From positions 1 to 5,913 of the forward strand of contig URUI01000098.1 in NCBI GenBank assembly GCA_900551015.1: DNA of 5,913 bases, read 5' to 3'. The notes below the pieces were generated by a model. The model was not told where the DNA came from and made no database searches. It saw only the letters and a list, made by a program, of their open reading frames with translations. The stretch is from an uncultured Collinsella sp. (lineage in GTDB: Bacteria > Actinomycetota > Coriobacteriia > Coriobacteriales > Coriobacteriaceae). Position 1 is the first letter of the stretch, and every line of letters begins with the position of its first letter. Shown here piece by piece: positions 4,834 through 5,913 of the stretch. The position numbers and the translations under genes were made by a program.

Positions 4834-5913
4834 TAGCTCAGCCTCCCGTGCTCGACCGAAAGCGAGAAATCGGCAAACGCGCAGGTGCTGGCACGGTGGC
4901 TTACGAGCACAATGGTCTTGCCGCGGCGCTTGAGCTCGTCAACGGCCTGCATTACGGCTGCCTCGTTGAGAGCGTCAAGTGCGCTGGTGGGCTCGTCGAG
5001 CAAGATGAAAGGCGCGTCGTTGAGGAAGATGCGCGCAAGGCCGATGCGCTGGCGCTCGCCGCCCGAAAGCGAGTCGCCCAGCTCGGCAACGGGCGTGTCG
5101 AGACCCTGCGGCAGGCGGTCGATGAGGGCGGTAAGCGAAGCGGAGCGGCAAGCGTCGAGCAGCTCGGCATCGGTGGCGCTGGCGTGCGCAACCAGCAGAT
5201 TCTCGCGTACGGTGCCGCAGAACAGATGTGTGTCCTGGGTCATATAGGCCTCGTGGCTGCGTAGGCTCGCCGTGTTGATGTGGCGGGCATCGACGCCGCT
5301 TACCGTGATGGTGCCAGCTGCGGGGTCCCAAAAACGCATGAGCAGCTTAAGCAGCGTCGACTTGCCCGAGCCCGAGCGCCCCATGATGCAGGTCATGGTA
5401 CCGGGCGCAAAGGTGCAGGTCACGTCGTCGAGGATGAGACTCGCAGCGGTGTCGTTCGCGATCTGCTCCGTGGCGCCCGCACCGCCCGCGTCCACGCCGC
5501 CCGCATAACTAAAGCTCACATGCTCGGCTGCGGCGCCGGCAAACTCAACGTCCTGTCCGTCGGCGACCTCGGCGCACTGGGGCTGCTCGTCGAGCAAATC
5601 GAGCACGCGTGCGCCCGAGGCGAGCGTCTCCTGCAGTGAGGCACCCAGGCGGCTCACGGCCATCACCGAGCCAAACGACGACACAAAGGTAAAGACGGCG
5701 ACAAACGCTGCGGCAAAGTCAATCGTTCCCGCAGCCACCAGCTGCAGCGCACGCCCGAGCATCACCAGATTAGCCACAAGAATAAGCGCATCGGCTACGG
5801 CCTCGCTGACCGCCTGGCGGCGCTTGAGGCGCGCGTCCACGGCGCCGACTTGCTCGGTCAGCTTGCCCAGGGCACGGCTGCGATCGGTGCCACCGGCAAA
5901 CTGGATGGTCTCG
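4833..5913 (-). CDS. ABC exporter half-transporter (membrane + ATPase), N-terminus outside window
   Basis: The frame is open from the window's right edge, so the gene is 5'-partial: about 359 residues remain of an expected 550-600. The GTG at 5838-5840 is internal, because coding continues upstream with ETIQFAGGTDRSRALGKLTEQV. The retained part starts in the cytoplasmic helices of the type IV exporter membrane domain, then a hydrophobic pair of segments (about residues 39-80), a linker ending VLDLLDEQP, and a full nucleotide-binding domain. The domain has Walker A GRSGSGKST (178-186), Q-loop TQDTHLF (225-231), signature LSGGERQ (282-288), Walker B FILLDEPTSALD (302-313) and switch His339 in VSHR. 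A Gly/Ala-rich insert of about 20 residues follows VSFSY, before ILDDV. The substrate is unknown. The style recalls CydC-like or 'amino acid ABC transporter ATP-binding/permease' proteins of gut bacteria, often heterodimers; a partner gene may lie upstream. It is coupled to the ygbA-like gene. Confidence 0.9.
   Translation of the reverse strand, partial: ETIQFAGGTDRSRALGKLTEQVGAVDARLKRRQAVSEAVADALILVANLVMLGRALQLVAAGTIDFAAAFVAVFTFVSSFGSVMAVSRLGASLQETLASGARVLDLLDEQPQCAEVADGQDVEFAGAAAEHVSFSYAGGVDAGGAGATEQIANDTAASLILDDVTCTFAPGTMTCIMGRSGSGKSTLLKLLMRFWDPAAGTITVSGVDARHINTASLRSHEAYMTQDTHLFCGTVRENLLVAHASATDAELLDACRSASLTALIDRLPQGLDTPVAELGDSLSGGERQRIGLARIFLNDAPFILLDEPTSALDALNEAAVMQAVDELKRRGKTIVLVSHRASTCAFADFSLSVEHGRLS

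Noticed and set aside
5838..5840. GTG as the start of the ABC transporter gene
   Set aside because: The frame continues open upstream to the window edge with plausible exporter sequence, and starting here would remove most of the membrane domain.
1..5913. CRISPR array, tRNA, rRNA, insertion sequence or phage genes
   Set aside because: I saw no regularly spaced repeats, no tRNA-like cloverleaf, no transposase or integrase motifs, and no terminal repeats at the 340 junction.

Overview
Most of this window (about position 340 to the end) is GC-rich DNA from what looks like a gut actinobacterium of class Coriobacteriia, probably Collinsella or a close relative. The reasons are the high GC content, the histidine gene order, and the style of the small protein and ABC transporter. 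The genus is inferred from memory of such genomes and was not tested. The first ~340 bases differ: they are about 41% GC (122 of 300 counted), against 77% in 361-420. They encode, on the minus strand, a fragment that reads like the periplasmic sensor part of a Bacteroidales hybrid histidine kinase. The switch falls inside hisH and removes its N-terminal half, so the window looks like a chimera of two genomes, most likely an assembly or amplification artefact.

Positions 340-3355 (+) hold the distal part of a histidine biosynthesis operon: 'hisH (5'-truncated), hisA, hisF, hisI, a 75-codon gene of unknown function, and hisE. The genes are tightly packed: hisH/hisA and hisI/small gene share ATGA overlaps, and hisA and hisF are 3 nt apart. 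The exception is a 147-nt gap between hisF and hisI, which holds a long imperfect palindrome (2319-2412). HisE and HisI carry out the second and third pathway steps (PR-ATP to PR-AMP to ProFAR), HisA isomerises ProFAR to PRFAR, and HisH/HisF make IGP and AICAR.

Positions 3383-4294 (-) encode a PHP-type histidinol-phosphate phosphatase (HisJ/HisK type) that converges on hisE, so a further histidine step sits next to the operon on the other strand. The short gap contains an inverted repeat spanning both stop codons. A 119-nt spacer (4295-4413) holds the phosphatase ribosome-binding site, a possible -10 box and small palindromes.

Positions 4414-5913 (-) hold a two-gene unit: the 3' part of an ABC exporter half-transporter (membrane domain plus ATPase), and a cysteine-rich YgbA-family protein (the 'nitrous oxide-stimulated promoter' family) whose ATG overlaps the transporter stop codon by one base.

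Apart from the junction, this is mainly ordinary metabolic sequence. The points most worth a second look are the chimeric junction, the intra-operon palindrome, the shifted second aspartate in HisA, the coupled small gene between hisI and hisE, and the ABC exporter-YgbA pairing.
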